Source: Paramacrobiotus metropolitanus
Lineage: Eukaryota; Tardigrada; Eutardigrada; Parachela; Macrobiotidae
Direction: 5' to 3'
DNA: 64,000 nt
NCBI RefSeq assembly: GCF_019649055.1
Contig: NW_026570383.1
Location: forward strand, 62,001-126,000
In this document: positions 63,901 to 64,000 of the stretch, one piece after another
Position numbering within the stretch: the first letter of the stretch is position 1
Layout of the letters: the number at the start of each line of letters is the position of its first letter
Made by a program: the position numbers and the translations under genes
The notes under the pieces: model-generated
Told to the model about the DNA's origin: nothing
The model's database searches: none
Seen by the model: only the letters and a program-made list of their open reading frames with translations

Positions 63901-64000
63901 GTGGTGGTACGCGGCCGTCAACGACTTCCGCCCAGTGCCGGGTGGTGGTACGCGGCCGTTAACTACTTCCGCCCAGTGCCGGGTGGTGGTACGCGGCCGT
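60939..64000 (+). repeat. 41-bp satellite array, about 74 monomers, running off the window
   Basis: The monomer begins CCCAGTGCCGGGTGGTGG and contains GCGGCCGT(C/T)AACGACTTCC. Monomers are highly uniform; recurring variants are TGCGCGG for TACGCGG, CGCAACCGTTAACG for CGCGGCCGTCAACG, and AACTAC for AACGAC. One monomer near 63450 lacks a G (40 bp). Because 41 is 2 mod 3, frames cycle through all phases, and stop-free stretches of 60-220 codons are by-products, not genes. The array starts abruptly at 60939 and its right end is outside the window. Confidence 0.97.

Noticed and set aside
60929-63962. Numerous overlapping ORFs of 60-220 codons with repeats such as RVVVRGRQRL
   Set aside because: They are the 41-bp satellite read in three phases; no start context, no complexity, and the frame changes with each monomer.
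1-64000. CRISPR arrays, bacterial operons, rRNA or tRNA genes
   Set aside because: No spacer-repeat structure, ribosome-binding-site operons or recognisable rRNA/tRNA sequence was seen; the window is eukaryotic in character.

Overview
The window looks like repeat-rich DNA from an animal-like eukaryote, probably an invertebrate. Reasons: genes are split by short GT-AG introns, ORFs are sparse, a complete Ty3/Gypsy-type LTR retrotransposon is present, and there are several 5'-truncated non-LTR retrotransposon pieces, miniature inverted-repeat elements and a satellite array. I cannot name the species.

Layout. (1) 1-8431 and 33830-41760 hold four diverged copies (A, B, C', D') of a roughly 4-kb repeat: two in direct orientation on the left, two inverted on the right, mirrored around a central gene. 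Each copy carries fossils of one unrecognised coding sequence. (2) 8432-29348 is a very large (20.9 kb) LTR retrotransposon inserted in copy B, with 448/451-bp LTRs that differ at one short spot, a GGTT target duplication, an oversized gag with a long coiled coil, protease/RT/RNase H/integrase, an extra ORF after pol, and about 4 kb of 3' non-coding DNA packed with small hairpins. Its reading frames are broken at several points and the integrase has lost a catalytic residue, yet the LTRs say it inserted recently. (3) 30000-33100, 46000-48000, 51180-52031 and 56500-60300 are four same-strand paralogous units of an unrecognised gene family: non-coding 5' exon, long 5' intron, a short exon encoding signal peptide plus one membrane segment, and a 3' exon encoding a conserved block followed by coiled coil. 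Units 1 and 4 look intact, unit 2 has one frame disruption, unit 3 is a remnant. (4) 43-56 kb is dominated by transposon debris: two pieces with an R2-like endonuclease region, a LINE 3' end with a TAA tail, and several foldback elements. (5) 60939 to the window end is a 41-bp tandem satellite, with a two-monomer relic 11 kb upstream.

Most unusual: a family of tiny hairpins with the constant loop CAC(A/G)GAA and covarying stems, concentrated in the 3' part of the retrotransposon and also present inside its genes, always in one reading phase, where they encode Thr-Thr-Glu-Val; and the tandem membrane/coiled-coil gene family.
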